Positions 44,101 to 57,700 of a stretch of 64,000 nucleotides of DNA are shown one piece after another; position 1 is the stretch's first letter; every line of letters begins with the position of its first letter. The notes beneath the pieces were generated by a model. The model was given only the letters and a program-made list of their open reading frames with translations. It was not told the origin of the DNA and ran no database searches. This DNA comes from Apostichopus californicus. Its lineage: Eukaryota > Echinodermata > Holothuroidea > Aspidochirotida > Stichopodidae. Location: the NCBI GenBank assembly GCA_020650975.1, contig JAIPMN010000979.1:6511-70510 (forward strand), given 5' to 3'. The translations under genes were made by a program, and so were the position numbers.

Positions 44101-47100
44101 GAGTAACCTTTAACTCCCCTGTCTATGCTTGTTGGCTGCACTCTCTCTATCCCATTACATGGACGAGCTACTGTAATATTTTGTCCATTGTTAAGTATGT
44201 ATAATTTTACTTGCATTACTGACATCGCCCTCCCATATTAGACACTGTATCCTCAATTTAAAGGTTTGATCTTGATCAGGTGGGTTCACCTCTTCCTTTC
44301 CTCTCTCCTACTCACAGCTAAAGCACTGCTGTGTGGATGACCCCAGTGACCTTTGTAATGTCAATATTGCAGCCCAGGATCTAACAGATGCTAGAGAGGA
44401 AGATTTTGAGCTCTTTCAAAATGTTGTCTTCATCAATGCGGGAGAAAATTTGCTCCATTTTGGTAAGTTACATACTTTTCTTTTTGCATAAAAGTAAAAT
44501 GTTAACAGATTGATATTGACAAAGATTACTTTATTACGGTGAAAATCATTCTGTAAAAGTTGCAGATATGTGCACATGTGTTTGTATGTTGTGGTTTAAA
44601 AGTCCAGCCCTAATTTAGAAAATCTTTGGAGTAAAAAGAATATAGAACTATTCATCTTGTGACCTTGAGAATGCAAGAAGCTATATAGGTAGACTAGTTC
44701 CGTAACAGAAGACAGTACAAAAGTAGTCAAACCCTCCCTCCCTGACTCCCTCCCTTACTCCCTCCCTCCCTTATTCCCTCAGTCCCTCCCTTACTCCCAC
44801 CCTCCCTCCCTAACTCCCTCCCTCCATCCATCCCTCTCTCATCAATACATGTACTAATAGATACTGCATGATCCTACTGTACTTCATAATGCCATTAACT
44901 CTCTGAACATGGGACAGTGTTACTTGCATTATTCATTTCACATGAGATGAACTCCCCGTGCCTCATTATATTCCTTTGCCACTTGACCGTCGTCCACTGC
45001 AGCAGCATCATTGCCTTGGTAACTTATTCAGACTAAACAAAGATGACATTGCACTCACACCATTGACTTAGGCTGTGTCTGATTCCACACCAGGGCAGCA
45101 TATAAGCGTGTCTATTCACAGAGATCATCGTCAGTGTGTCGTCGTAGACCTGAGAGGAGAGAGAGAGAGAGAGCTGAATTCGACTCTCACTAAGTCTGAG
45201 CCTGTCTGGTTTTATGGTTTCATCTTTTCATATTCATAGTTGTCTTTTGTCCACGGGCCTCAGATATTGCAACTCACTGTGCACTTTTAGGCAGGCACAC
45301 TTGTAACAAGTAATGTAATGTAGGTCCACATGGTAAACTCCTTCCTGTGAAAATCAGCTGAAAAAGTATGATGTAGGAGGTTCATAAAAATAAAAAATAA
45401 ACAAATCAGGCAGTAAGAATGTGACAGCGGTACTAACTGTTGGTCACCTCTCACAGTTTTAATATCTCACTGCTTCATTCAAATCAATATATGCTTCTAC
45501 AAGTTTTATTATCTTTAAAAAATTGGGATATCTTATTTTTCAGTTTCTCCACATAGGTAAATTGTGTTGAGTGCTGTACATACTAACCTATCATACCATA
45601 GGCCTACAAATGAAAGGCTATCAGAACTGAACAACTTGCTATATATATATATATATATATATATAAGTGAAGACTTGCGCAAGTGTTCATTGTAGCATAT
45701 TGAAGGAACACTTAAAAACATGATATCTCCCCGATAAACAATGATCAAGACTGTTTGGGAGTGTTTCTCAACACAAGTTTTCTGTGGCCATATAAAGCTA
45801 AGGTGATGGTTCGGTTTGCTTCTTCAGATATTTTAACAGTGCTGCGATCTATACGAATAAGTAAAGAGTGAAAGAACATTGATCACTTGCGTGGATTATT
45901 GCTGAAATAGGATAAGCTTGAATAATTGATATTGAAAGAGGATCAGGAATAGGGATATACCTGGCCTGGGAATTTAACTGCCATTTACTTTTAAACTTAA
46001 GTCTGTACAGGTGTACATTGCAGAACAAGGTTATGTACAGTTTAACAGACTCACTGTTCTCTTAACTTGTAGCTATAGTGCAAAGGTGATGGATGATTGG
46101 AAAGGCACACCAGACATTTGTTTAACTCTTATATATATACTTATCTGGAATTTAAATATCACTTACAAAACTGCATCTTGACAAAGATGTAGTGATTGTT
46201 ATAGGTGTCCTAGCCAAGGAGGAGGGGCCAGTGTGGGTTGCCAGGTATGCTGCTAATGTTCACATTCTGTCTGCACAGTATATAGGTGTACATGTTATTT
46301 GTGTCTCTTACAGTTCTGGGATAGAGTTGAAAATGAATTAAATTATGTGATGCAAGAAGGTCCAAAAAAAGCCAAAATATAATACCTGTTGACATGTTTG
46401 CAGTAATTAAAGTAAAAATTAACTAGATCTATTGTGTCTTACAATGTTCAGTTTTTCTTAACAGCCTTCTCAAATTTATCAAATTGTACAAACGACCTTT
46501 TTTTTATATTCTATATATTGCACAGCTGTACCATAAAAATATAAATTTAGTCTGTTTCTCATTTCTGCTTGGTACTTTAGATACCGATTTATCGTAAAGC
46601 TTTGGACACTATTTGTGAAAAATGCAGCCACCATATTAAACTTGAAGGTTATAAGGTGAATGCCTCGGATCTCTTGTTTTGAAAGCAAATATTTGCAGAG
46701 AATGTTCCCATTAAACATCTAGTTACTTTTCATGGCAATAAAAAAAAGAAAGTAATTTTCTTCTAGAATCAGGTTGAACTGCAGTAGTCATCCCACTTGA
46801 AATGGATGGTTAAAGTTTCTCAGACTCACAGGACATGCAGCAGGAAAGTGATTCATGATTGTGGGCCTCATACACTCTCCCTTTTGATCACATGTTTAAA
46901 TACCTTGAGAAAGCTTTTTGAGTCAAGATTTGTCATAAAGGTTAAACGAGTTGTTAAATGCAATAGAGAGGCAGTGCACATCCACAAAACTTTGTCCAGT
47001 ATACCACTGGCTCTATAAAATGATCATTCCTCCCTCCTCTATGGCCCAAACCACAAGCTTTTTTCATCAGTTACTTGTCAAGAATTGGTCACTGACTTAC

Positions 47101-50100
47101 AAGACAAAACATCATTTAGTGTTGAGGAGGAGAGTTGGTGCACTAGCTGTCTAGCCACCCCCCAGCTAGGTGTCTCTGTGGTACTCTTTGCAAATTCTTT
47201 TGGACCCGCTCTCATTTGTGTCTCGAGACAATTGAAATTGGATACATTTATGAGGCTTTAAATGATAGGAAATCTTACCCACACTGCACTTTGTTTAAAA
47301 GTTGAAGCCTGTTTGCTAGTTCATGGAATTTAAGTCTGCAACATTTTATGCGGCCTGTGACACAGTTGTGAACCTCGCTGATTTTCAGTTGAGCATATGG
47401 ACATGTGCATTCTCATCCAAAAGCTAGCCATCCATCTGTACATCAATAGGACTGTAGCTATGAACATGCAGCATCAGTGAAGACCTGAGGAACAAAGTAC
47501 AGTGCAATTTTTGGTAGCATTCTAAAAGTAATAATAACAATACCGAATTTATATACTGTAGCGCTCTGATCAGTCAAGACTTGCTGTAAACGAGAACAAA
47601 TTACTGAAGAGCTGTATTTGTCCTTATAGGGGATGATCGGAAACTGCTGTTTCACTTGTGTTTTTGCACGAATAGAAACTTACGGGGATAAGTTTTAATT
47701 TCCAACCGATATCATTTTCTGCATTTGGTGTGTGATTTGGGAAATAGAGTATATTGTGTGAAATTGGATCTATTGTAGGAAGGTGATATATATATAACAT
47801 TGATATGTTTATACTTTTTACCCTTTCACCTACAGTAATCATATAGACCAATCATCTTTCAAATTATGCCATCCTGATAAGCATTGATGAATACCGCTTA
47901 TCAAATTTCGGCGAATTTTGCGTACGTCAACCATTTTTTATTTTGTTCTTTGTTTTTCTTTATTATTAACAGAATCGTTCAAAGGATTTATTAATTTGCA
48001 ACAACTGGAGATACCGCTGAATGGCTTGCGTGGACTTGACGTTTCTCTTTCTGACTTTCCATCACTTCAGGTAGGATTCTTTGTTCATTTCATCTTTTTT
48101 CCAGAGTCTAAATTGTCTTTAAATTCACAAATTGTGTCTTGATAACACCCCGCAATCTAACCTAGAGCTCTGAAGTTGCACCTCAGTTCGTCCCAGGTCA
48201 AGCTAAAATACCTTTTTTTCAAGTGTCATCGTTACTGTGTGTTTAAAATTGATAACATGTTATAATAGCTGTGAAGAAATAACAAAAAGTGACTGCTCTT
48301 CAAATGTGTTAATTTCTTTTCCAATTGTGTACAGTAGGCTATCCCCTTGTAGTTCTTGCTATAATTTTGTTCATGATGTTGTGAAATATTGCATAACAAC
48401 TTGAAGTAGAAGAAGTGTGAATGGAATTTGCATGGTCTTTATAGGGTTGAGATGAGCATCTTACTTCTCCATGGTTGTAAACAATTGTCTTTCATCCGAG
48501 CAGCTGCAATTGCGGTCTTTGAAATCTTGCAGCTGACCTCATGATTGGGGTCTTTTCAAGAGTTCCGAGAGGCCTCCTTTACATACCATTCATTTCACTT
48601 TCAAGGTTACAGCTAGGAGTATGGTAGCTTTTGGCTTTGAGATATGAATGTTGGATTTGTCATCAGAGATGTCCTTTGTGTAAGATTCTTGAAGCATGCT
48701 TTGGAAGATCTACCGATGTTTTCATAATTCATTCATCTCTTTGAGTGACCTGTATTATTCATACGCGCTCAGTGTTGCATTGTTGGCATCAACATGTTGA
48801 TCGACTTAATACTTATTATACAGGAAGTGTACATGAACCACCCCTGACAATATTTTCTGGAGAAACGTGATGATTTTACACAAAGAGTATGGTGGTGGGG
48901 GTATTGTCGTTTTGTTATGCTTTCACTTTTGTACTGTTATGGTGAACTGCCCTTTCTTTGTTAAACACTTGCCAAGAAATATTGCACCAAATGTTGGCTT
49001 ATTCACAAGTTGTGATTTGGATATATAGGGGATTTCCAGTATCATTTGAAACAAAAAGTAAAAAAAAAAAGAATTGATATTTTAACGGCTTGAAATCCAT
49101 TCGCAAAGTACTTGCTGTCTCAGTACAATTGAATCCTGTTGTAAAATTCCAACATTTCTGAGAAGTATTTTTTGAATGATTCCTTGTGATATTGTATTTG
49201 AATTTCCAGTGAAAACATGGAAAAACAGTGAAAACAAGTGAGAGCATCCTTTTGTGATGTAATTTCTGGGTTCAGTGGATCATTTCATATGTGACGTTCA
49301 TCATGTACTTACAGTATGTGCTCTTTCATCTGTAGTGATAATGCAATGGTAGTGTAACTTTGTAAGTTCTACCTCTTTTATGTGATTAGACGACTGACCG
49401 CATTTTGTTTACATATTTGTGTATGTCAACCTACATATAACTATATAGCAGGTAACTTTCGAAGCTCCATTTTTTTGCTGATATGGTTAAATTTTCTGCT
49501 CTGACATGTCAAGGAGGATAACAAATCCGGTAGTTTCCTGACGTTGCCTAAGTTGCACAATTGTGCACCTGTGATTAATGCCGTTTTCAAAATGTGTCAG
49601 TTCCATAAACTGTATGTAACACTGTACTCACTATTGTAGGATATGTGGGGAACTGAAGATAGACATTAGTGGCAGTGGCGGAGCTAGAGGTATTGGTCAG
49701 GGGGGGCGAGAATGGTCTGTAGGGGCGCTTTCGACACTAACTAAGCGGAGCGCCACCATTGGTTGGCGCGGAGCGTACAGAAATTTTTTGAGTAAAGATA
49801 CACTCTAGATCGCCGGAAATGACCCTTTCCAGGCCTTGCTAATTTGCAGATAAACGAAGAATAAATAGGTGTTATCGCCATTTTGTCAGAAAATTACACC
49901 AACAAAATGTGACAAATGTCAATAGGTAGATGAGAGCGCAATAAAAAAGTCAATAATCGCGAATAAGTAAAAAGTGGTAAAAAGCTGAAAAGGGCGCCAG
50001 CAGTCCATTTGAGTCCGTCAGGGAGGGCATCCGCCCCCCCCCCCCTGACTGTATGGACGCTCCGCCACTGATTACTGGGATAAAACATAGCCAAATGTCT

Positions 50101-51777
50101 GACACTTGAAAAAGAACTGTACACCATGCATAGTGAAATTTCACAATGTGTAGTCTAAATAACAATACCTTGCAGTGCATCCGATACAACAAGTATATTT
50201 CCCTTTGTTTGGTCAGCTATTACTTTGTGAGTAATATTCTGTGCCGTAACATTTAAAATTAATGTGACATGGCAGGGTCAGGGGAAAACCACTTAGGTAT
50301 AGTAACAGTGAGTTCGACATCATAAAATGTACACTGTATGTTTGATCTTCTGCAGGTATACATACATATAGTCTGCAGCTAAAGGTTAAAAACTCTGTCT
50401 GCTAGCATTCATCTCACTTTTCAGCAAATCCCAAATGTTAATTTGCTTTAAACTCACATTCCTAGTAAAGGAAGGAATTGCCTAAGGAGTGGGGGCAGGA
50501 CTATTGTTTAATCTGGGTCAATGTGCATCATTCATGTTGACAGTGCTCCTTACTTTTTCTCTTCTGGAAACAACAGGTGTTCTGGTTCACAACACCCAGT
50601 TGATCAAAATAACCTACTAACATTCTGTGGTCTTCGGTTAATTGCACATTCCTTATCATCATCGCCTGACATGTCCTCGCTTACCTGTCTCCTAGATCAG
50701 TCTGCACTCCCATCTACCTAGCTAAAAGTAACAATATTGATGGCAAAGTTAACATTCTTGTTTTGTCTGGCTAGTTAAACTGGCTGACATTAATTTGATA
50801 CTCCCATTTTAGGGGAAATAATAAGTTATATAAATGCTTTGTTTCTTTCATAATAGTTTCATTTCTATGATATTTTGGTGACTGTTTGTGAGATATTGCA
50901 CAAGGCTTATTTTACCACTGTATTACATATGGGTCAATCCATGCCAAATCGATTGGGTCGATTCGACCCTCTCAGCCTCCAAACTTGTGGGAAAATTTTT
51001 GGATTTGGTTGCTATATGTGGCCGTATCCTAGCAACCAAAAAGTTTTAAAAGTTTTTTTGCCCAAATATATCCTTTGAGACATGTGGCAAGACACCATAT
51101 CAATTTCAGGTGATTCTGAGAGGGTCGACGTGGAGGCCTCTGTTGATTTGGCATGGATTGACCCATACAGTATATCCACTGAACATATTGGCCTCATCTA
51201 CCTACTGTAGCATACAAAGTTTGTAACATGTTTAGCACTTTTGTCCCATTGTACCCAGTTGCAGTATCTTGTCGACCTCCTCTTCCTCTTGAACATACCC
51301 TTCTAAAGTACAGTATGAAGACCCGCTTTCTTTGTGTGCATTTCTTTGACTGGAATCCAGTTAGTTTTCATTTGTCACAGGCAGTACTGTATCACATTTC
51401 GTTCTCCTTTACATCCCTACTCTCCCCCCTCCCACCCCCTACGTCAAGCATTGATTCTTGGTACGGATTCAAAGTTTGCAACTTTCCTGTACTGTTCATC
51501 CATGTAAGTTTTCAAAATTTCAATGGTATGTTTCCATTCCTTGCTAGGCTGAAAGAGTGAAACTATTTTGCAGATAAATCAGATCAAGTTGTAGAATTCT
51601 ATGCCATATTTTTTTACTTTCCATTTTACAGACTTTGGACTTGTCCTATAACAACCTATCCAAAAGTGACATTGTGGCCCTGGGTGTCCTCCCTAAGCTG
51701 AAGGTACTCCATCTCTCTGGTAACCAGTTGAGGTCTCTTCCCACAGAGATGCAAAAACACCATCACGTTCAGACAAG
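32152..51777 (+). CDS. XRRA1: X-ray radiation resistance-associated protein 1 (LRR protein), 5' five exons
   Basis: Exons 32152-32248, 36317-36489, 44318-44462, 47973-48070 and 51632-51777 join in frame to 219 residues. The opening (GIKLDDGTGHF...CFPARKIL) matches vertebrate XRRA1 (KLDDGKPYLNNCFPAR), as do exon 3 (CCVDDPSDLCNV...EEDFELFQNVVFINAGENLL) and the leucine-rich repeats of exons 4-5 (LEIPLNGL, LDLSYNNLS, LKVLHLSGNQLRSLP). XRRA1 is a poorly understood nuclear/cytoplasmic LRR protein linked in human cells to the X-ray response. The last visible exon ends with two bases of a codon at a good donor, so the gene goes on; human XRRA1 is several times longer. I found no later exon before 64000. 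Start choice: ATG in CACCATGG, the first residue of the family match; a uORF precedes it. Introns are 3.5-7.8 kb. Confidence 0.9.
32249..36316 (+). other. XRRA1 intron 1
   Basis: No gene is recognised inside. TAGGCCTA words continue to about 32940. A perfect 15-bp-stem hairpin lies at 35287-35323. The intron ends in a (TC)n tract and CTTCCTTTTAG before exon 2. Confidence 0.7.
35287..35323. repeat. Perfect 15-bp hairpin, 7-base loop
   Basis: GAATTGCATAGCGTC, then GAAGTTT, then GACGCTATGCAATTC. The stem pairs without mismatch and holds CpG sites that are rare nearby. No U-run follows, so it is not a Pol III terminator. Function unknown. Confidence 0.8.
41907..41965. repeat. 19-bp tandem repeat, three copies
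   Basis: GCATACTTACGTAATCGAT, GCACACTTACGTAACCGAT and GCACACTTACGCATTATGT follow each other without gaps. Each contains a TTACG core. Confidence 0.85.
42031..42130. repeat. 36-bp tandem repeat, three copies
   Basis: GACATTATAGG (first copy GACATCATAGG) starts at 42031, 42066 and 42102. Each is followed by a CA-rich word and TTTCCTTGTTAATTG (TTTCCTTAC in the last copy). Confidence 0.85.
44463..47972 (+). other. XRRA1 intron 3
   Basis: No gene is recognised. It holds a CCCT-rich tract at 44732-44838, a short AG repeat at 45158-45173 and an AT dinucleotide run at 45641-45665. Confidence 0.65.
44732..44838. repeat. CCCT-rich low-complexity tract
   Basis: About 100 bp of CCCTCCCT words with CTTA or CTGA interruptions. 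The minus strand, and so not the XRRA1 transcript, carries repeated GGG runs that could form quadruplexes. Confidence 0.9.
49673..50070. mobile_element. Non-autonomous hAT transposon (MITE), 398 bp
   Basis: The ends are CAGTGGCGGAGCTAG at 49673 and a right end finishing GCTCCGCCACTG at 50070, a 12-bp inverted pair of the typical hAT form (CAGTGGCGGA). Eight-base flanks ATTAGTGG (49665-49672) and ATTACTGG (50071-50078) match at seven of eight positions, the target duplication expected of hAT. The interior is non-coding, with GGCGCGGAGCG and similar GC words and a C-run just inside the right end. It would have needed an outside transposase. Confidence 0.9.
50929..51166. mobile_element. MITE with 20-bp-plus inverted ends, about 238 bp
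   Basis: GGGTCAATCCATGCCAAATC (50931-50950) is the exact complement of the sequence at 51145-51164. Two further bases (AT) pair on each side, and a second inner pair, CCTCTCAG / CTGAGAGGGTCGA, lies further in. The interior has no coding frame. The flanks allow a TA target duplication, suggesting a Tc1/mariner-type or similar origin; the superfamily is uncertain. Confidence 0.75.
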
Positions 51778-54700
51778 GTAAGGCAGTTCTGCTAGGGGAT
51801 TGCAGTATTTCACTATTCCTTGAACGAGTGTTGGAAATTGTTCTTTCAAATTTGATTCCATAATGAGAATTATGTACAGTGCATTATCACTTTCATCCAT
51901 CACAAAGTGTCTACTGGATTACACAGTTTACGAAATTCAAGATCTATCCACAAATGTTATCGCCAATCCCAATAAATCCATTAATGTGAATTCCAAGTGG
52001 CAGATGCTATACGGCCATTATCAGTTTTCTGTTATTATTACCAAATATTTGGTACCCAGCAAAGGCCCACTCTGGAACCGAGCAACCATCGACAGATTTC
52101 GCTCTTCTCTTGTGGCAAGTAGACATACATTGCTACCGTCCACATGCTTGAGTGTGTATGCTTGTGACAAGCTTGAGTCTCCGACTGCAGATCATAATTG
52201 TACAGAGAATTGAAGAACAGACAAAATTTGAAACCTATTTCCGAAGCTTCAAGTCCAAGCTAATTATTTTGAATTGCCGAGTCAATCATCGAGCAAGTCA
52301 TGTGATCGCTGTCACATGATCATGTTACTCCGAGTCAGAGATCTATCAACAGTACAGATTTACACGCATTAGGACCAATGTGACTACACCCTCTGTTGAA
52401 GCACCAGAAAGCCCCATTAGTAACATTCTTGCGCTCCGATGACCCTCTTCCTGACCCCTCTTCGGGGTCTGTTTTGCTACACCATTATATGAAATGTTTG
52501 TGGGAAAACTGGAAAGCTTCAAATACACTAATTATTCTGGATTTAGGAATAATCAGACTATAATATTTTGGTTTGACTCCTACCACCTCCTACCACAAAG
52601 AAATACCAGTTGTGGGGATTTTCTTTAACCGTAATGTGATTAACTGACAGCATTGACCACCTACAAAAACAAACAGTTCATAGAGAAACTTGTTATAATA
52701 AAGTTCATCTGTGTGGGGACCCCACAGGTCTGTCTGCAAGAGTTCCTGCAAGTATCTAACAATGCTTCACCACATTGCACAGTTCCAAGATACACTAAAG
52801 GGCATCGCATGACCTAAATAAATGTCATCACTCAAGAATTGAAAATCCTGGAAAATGGCAAAATAAAAGTAAAGGAAAATATTTTTCCACTTTTGTGATC
52901 ACTTGTTGAGGGAGCTGGGGTGGGAGTGGAACCGAGGGGAGATATTTCTCTGTAAAATGGAACCCAACTGTATCCTAAAATCACACAACGTCTTGTCTTT
53001 ATTGTTTTGTATTTATAATCAGGTACAGTATGTGTACTGTCTCTATGTGATTCTTGCAGTGTCATGCAAAACTCTGAATTTACCTCTCAATGATCACAGC
53101 AGTTACTATTTTATTAATCTTGAGTTTAACTATTTTTAAAAAAAGACTTGAAGCATCATAGGAATTAGTGCCAAGACATCTGTAAGAAATGAAAGTAATG
53201 CTATGGTAACTGATGCTGTCTAGAAGAGAAAGCTGCCCAGTATGTGATTGACAGTTAAAGGAGATGCTCACCGAGAAGATGTGAAAGGCGTGACCTCTGA
53301 CCTCGATGCCAGGGGGGTGTGGAAACCGTAAACCTTAAAGAACATTTCAAGCTATCGCTATGAATACGAACCTTAGTGTCAGAGCACAAATGTTTTGGCC
53401 ACAAATATTTCAAGAAAATCCGGAAAGTTATTGCATGGGAAGAAGTTTCCCTTCCTTTTCTAGGAATGGGAAGTTAAGGCATTTTTACAATGAATCTCCT
53501 TTACCTGTGCAATATTATAAACTGTACAATCAGTGCTGGGCTGGTACTTTTGTATGGAGCTCAGGGTAACTTAAAAGTAGTAACTTATTGCTTCACTCTG
53601 CCAGCATTTATATCATGGGACCCTCCTCAGATTGGTCCGACTTTTGCACAATTACTTTTATACTAGGTTTTATTGTAGCGTCAAACAACCATTTAAGGTA
53701 TAAAATACAGAAGAGCATGCCGTTTCTTTGTCAATGATGGTATTGCATTGACATTGGACATGCTGGAACTGTTATGGACTATATAAGCTTAGACTGAAAT
53801 GATTGACTAATTGAATAAGTTGATGATTGTCAACACCTCCTTCTCCCCTACACCCTCAACTCATATAATGTTGTACCTGCTCCAAGGGCACTGCATGAGG
53901 ATTCTCCAACTTTAATTCTCATTCAATCTTTTCTTAATTGTAATTAATAATTAATAGTACATTAATTTACAAATGGCTTCAATTTCGGCCAAACGTCATC
54001 GGAAGGCACATGACAATAAAAAGTTAAGATATTATGTGACAGTTTGGTGAGTGGTCAGTTTACCAGATTCAAAAGGATATGAACAAACTTTGACCAGATT
54101 TGTGCTACCCACTCTGCCCTCTTCCACCCACCCCTTATCCTTTTCCCCCATGATAATATCATTTGTGCTCTGTATAAATATCTTGAGCACATCAACCATA
54201 CCTGTGACTTGTCTTTAATGTTTGATAGATATTGAATAAACTTTCTCACCGTGATGATTAATCTTGAACATTCTATCACATGTAGTAGTAATGTTCATTC
54301 AAGAAATCAACTCTAAGTTCTTTTTTGCTACTGTATCTGACTGTAACCAGAAATTGGAAAACGTGTGAGGAATGTTTAAATCCATTTGAGAATGTTTTTA
54401 TACTGTATGGATTCTCATGCACTCTTACATAGACAAACTACAGTATAATGGCAGATAGTTTTTAATTCTTTCCTTGAACCCTGTTTTTTAAAATTTATTG
54501 GGCTTGTTTAAAGGTTATTTATTGCCCAAGTTATCCCATCAGCAGAAGACAGACCAATGAACATGAAATATCAATGAGTTACAGTCTTCAAGTAGAGTCA
54601 AGTGAGGGTAACAGCTTGAAACTTGACACAAGCATCACTCTTCTATTAAAGTATTTCTCAAGAAAGAAAACAAATTGCTGGAATGTCAAATATTTTCCTT

Positions 54701-57700
54701 TAATTGTTTAAATGCAAGGTATGAACCCTGGACTGAAACAGCAACTGAGAGGAGTTTCTCTGAACTACGGAAATGAAATTCTTGTAGTTGTTTAGAAATT
54801 TATCTTTTGTACATTGTGAAACATTGTCAATAAGATTTCTTTTTAAATCTGTAATTTTTACTCATGATTTTACATTTTTGTTTGGAATCCCAGTAATTGC
54901 CATTTTGTAATTGCTAAACCAGGGAAGTTTTGGAATGTTTCTGTAATCAGGGAAACCCTTTCTTGAATGAGACTCCTCATTCCAACATTTAGCAAATGAT
55001 TGTCTCATATTCAGACAGGAAGGTATAAAGGTCATAGCGGTTCAATGAGCTTGAAGAATCAAAAGTTTCATTTTGCAAAGTTTGTAAATAAAGCAGTCCT
55101 GTTTTCTTTCTCTTTGAAAGTCACTTTGCTTCTTTACCTGACGTAAACCAGTGCGATTTGTGTCCCTTTAGTGTCCTTTGATTAAAGGCTACTATTGAAC
55201 TTTCTGAATTGCCTGTACCTGTATCACAAGACATGTGCATGTACTGGTTTAGAATAAAATGTAACATTATCATGTACCATAAACCTGTCAATACACTCTC
55301 AAAGGCATCAAAAGTAAACAGATTGATCTTGTTTCATACTTTTAATGTTTTCTTTTAAAACAAAAGAAATATACTCCACCACCAGTGTGGAAAAAAGGAA
55401 TGTTTTAAGCATAAAAATGAGGAACTTGAGAAGTAGTTTGTCTCATTAGACTTTGCCGGTGGTCTCTCTCGTAGACCGATTTTAATGATGATTTGCCGAG
55501 GAATTATGTTCTCTGAGTTAGTCTCCAACTAAGACGGATTGCTACTAGAATAACAAAGTGACTGAGACAGATTGCTTTAGTCCCGTTACTGAGTGGTATC
55601 TATCGATGATGAATTATCTAGAGTCAGCCATGTAACTTACATATATCCTGATGAGTGTAACTGCAATGTTATGACATCGTTTTACCAATTGCTACGTAGA
55701 TATGACAATCCATCTATTATTTATGCCGATTATTCATGGCTTGTGTCACCCGTTGGCTAACTTATGTTGTTTCGTTCTCTGTTCCTTCCTGCCTTCCTTC
55801 TTTTTTTCTTTCTTTATTTTGCGTTTGATTTTTGATAGGGAACAAATTTCTGTGTGCAGTTTTTGGCTTTTAATAGCTACTGCAAACTTACTAAAAACAC
55901 CTCTAAATGTATTTTTCAAACTCCAGAGTTAAGTTTCTGATTAGACACAGAACCTCATAATCGTTCCACGCTATATCAATACTAGTATTAGTTATTGACC
56001 ATGTATCCTCTTAAATCTCGAGTGTGTGATGGAAGATTTTACCAAGGGAGATAGAAGAAGAATTAATGACAGGATTATGATATCAACATGTCATGAGAGA
56101 GGGGAGGGGTAGGGATGGTGGTGGGGGGGGGGGAGAGAGGGAGAAAAGATAAATAAGAAACATTACAGTATCGTACATGCACTTCTTCCAAATGTTTGTT
56201 TAAATCAGGGGAATTATATGGAATCCTCAATTATCAATTTATGCAGAGCTTTATTTCTTTGTGTTAGATTTTTTTTCTTAAAATAACAAGGAAGACTTCA
56301 ATTGAACTTCAGGAAATACTAAGTTGCTTAATATCTAGAGCTTGTTGTTGTTTTGTTTTTGTGTCTGACCGATCATGTTCATCCGTGAAGATTGATGATC
56401 ATTTGGAGAGCAGATTATCATTAGATTTGTTAAAAAGATGACAATGAGTTAATGTATAGAACCCCTGACCACTCAAAGTTAACACCGCAAAATTATACAC
56501 ATTTGTATACAACTGTAATGTCATTTGAAACTACGGTGTTATTCCTGGTTATAAGTGGTGTAAACCAGTACATCTTCATACACAATTTCACCTAAACTAT
56601 CATTTGCCAATGAACTTTCAGATCTTTCTTAAAATTGCTTCATTCTGTGTGTGAAAGACTCAAGCAACCATACATAATTTTCATCCTATATTTAAGGCAA
56701 ACATTGTCTCAGTTAGTTACGGCATAACGCATATATACAACAACACTTAAACTCTTTCTTCGGCTGAAGCACATGTTATTTCCTGCTGTCATTTCCCGCC
56801 TAAGAGTCACATGATTAACCACAGTATGCAAAGTAGGTGAATGAGTTCAAAAGTTCATATTAAAACCACAGGATTTTCTTTGCAGCAATGCATGCAGACA
56901 TCAAAGAAAAAGCCAACGCCCATTTAATATCCGACTTCCATATCCAATGTTAGTTCCCAAAGGGCATAAAGCAGGGTCGTAGCAGATTGAAATCAGGGGT
57001 AACCACATCTCCCTGCTAATGTTACACCTTAGGTTTATCGCTCTTTTAATATAAAGATATCCAAGGGAAATAATTGCAAGTAGCTGTTAAAATAAATCTT
57101 TAAAAAGTCTTGTCCAAACATTTTGTTTTAAACAAAAATGAAGCAAAGGAGCACCAAGTGGGTTAAAAAATAAATGTTTCCAAGAAACCGCACAGTCGGT
57201 TCATATCTTGGACAATGACCGGGAGATGTGCCTTCCCAAAGGGTCATAAAGCTTTGCTAGTTGCTTTCTTTACTTGAACAGGTTTGTGGTCTGTTAAAAG
57301 GCTTTATATCCTGGCAGCCTGTTTAGTCTGTGGCAAGCTAAGGGGGCTAAGTTGTGGAGGCATTTGCTGTCAGTTGGTAAAACCATCTGGACAATATTTC
57401 CACCAAACTACCAGCTGTCTACTAACCCCAGTAAAAATCATTCATGTTCAAGTCATAAGTTAATCAGGGGTAGATAGGATAACATTCTTTGTGGTTTTTG
57501 AGGAATAAATCGAAAAATCCCTTTGTCACATTAATTTTTGTGTGCCGGGGTTTCTTGCGTTCCCCTCCTATTTGTGGTATGGCTACAGTTATAATGAGGA
57601 GTTGAGTGTCTTACCAGAACAAAAAGCAACCTACATTTGGGATTTTCTGTTTTGGAATCTTTTGTGAGTATCTTTTTTTTCTTAACCCACTGCGTGCTTC

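Larger units (their letters stand above)
36490..44317 (+). other. XRRA1 intron 2
   Basis: A 7.8-kb intron without a recognised gene. It holds two small tandem arrays (41907-41965 and 42031-42130), homopolymer runs near 38430 and 43440, and an A-rich tract at 37254-37285. A CpG-containing patch near 37440-37560 is unexplained. Confidence 0.65.
48071..51631 (+). other. XRRA1 intron 4, with two MITE-like insertions
   Basis: The only recognised contents are the two inverted-repeat elements at 49673-50070 and 50929-51166. The rest shows no protein-like frame or repeat family I can name. Confidence 0.7.

Noticed and set aside
51863-52213. A 116-codon plus-strand frame shortly after XRRA1 exon 5
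   Set aside because: It has no leucine-rich-repeat pattern and follows a normal donor, so it is intronic by all visible signs.
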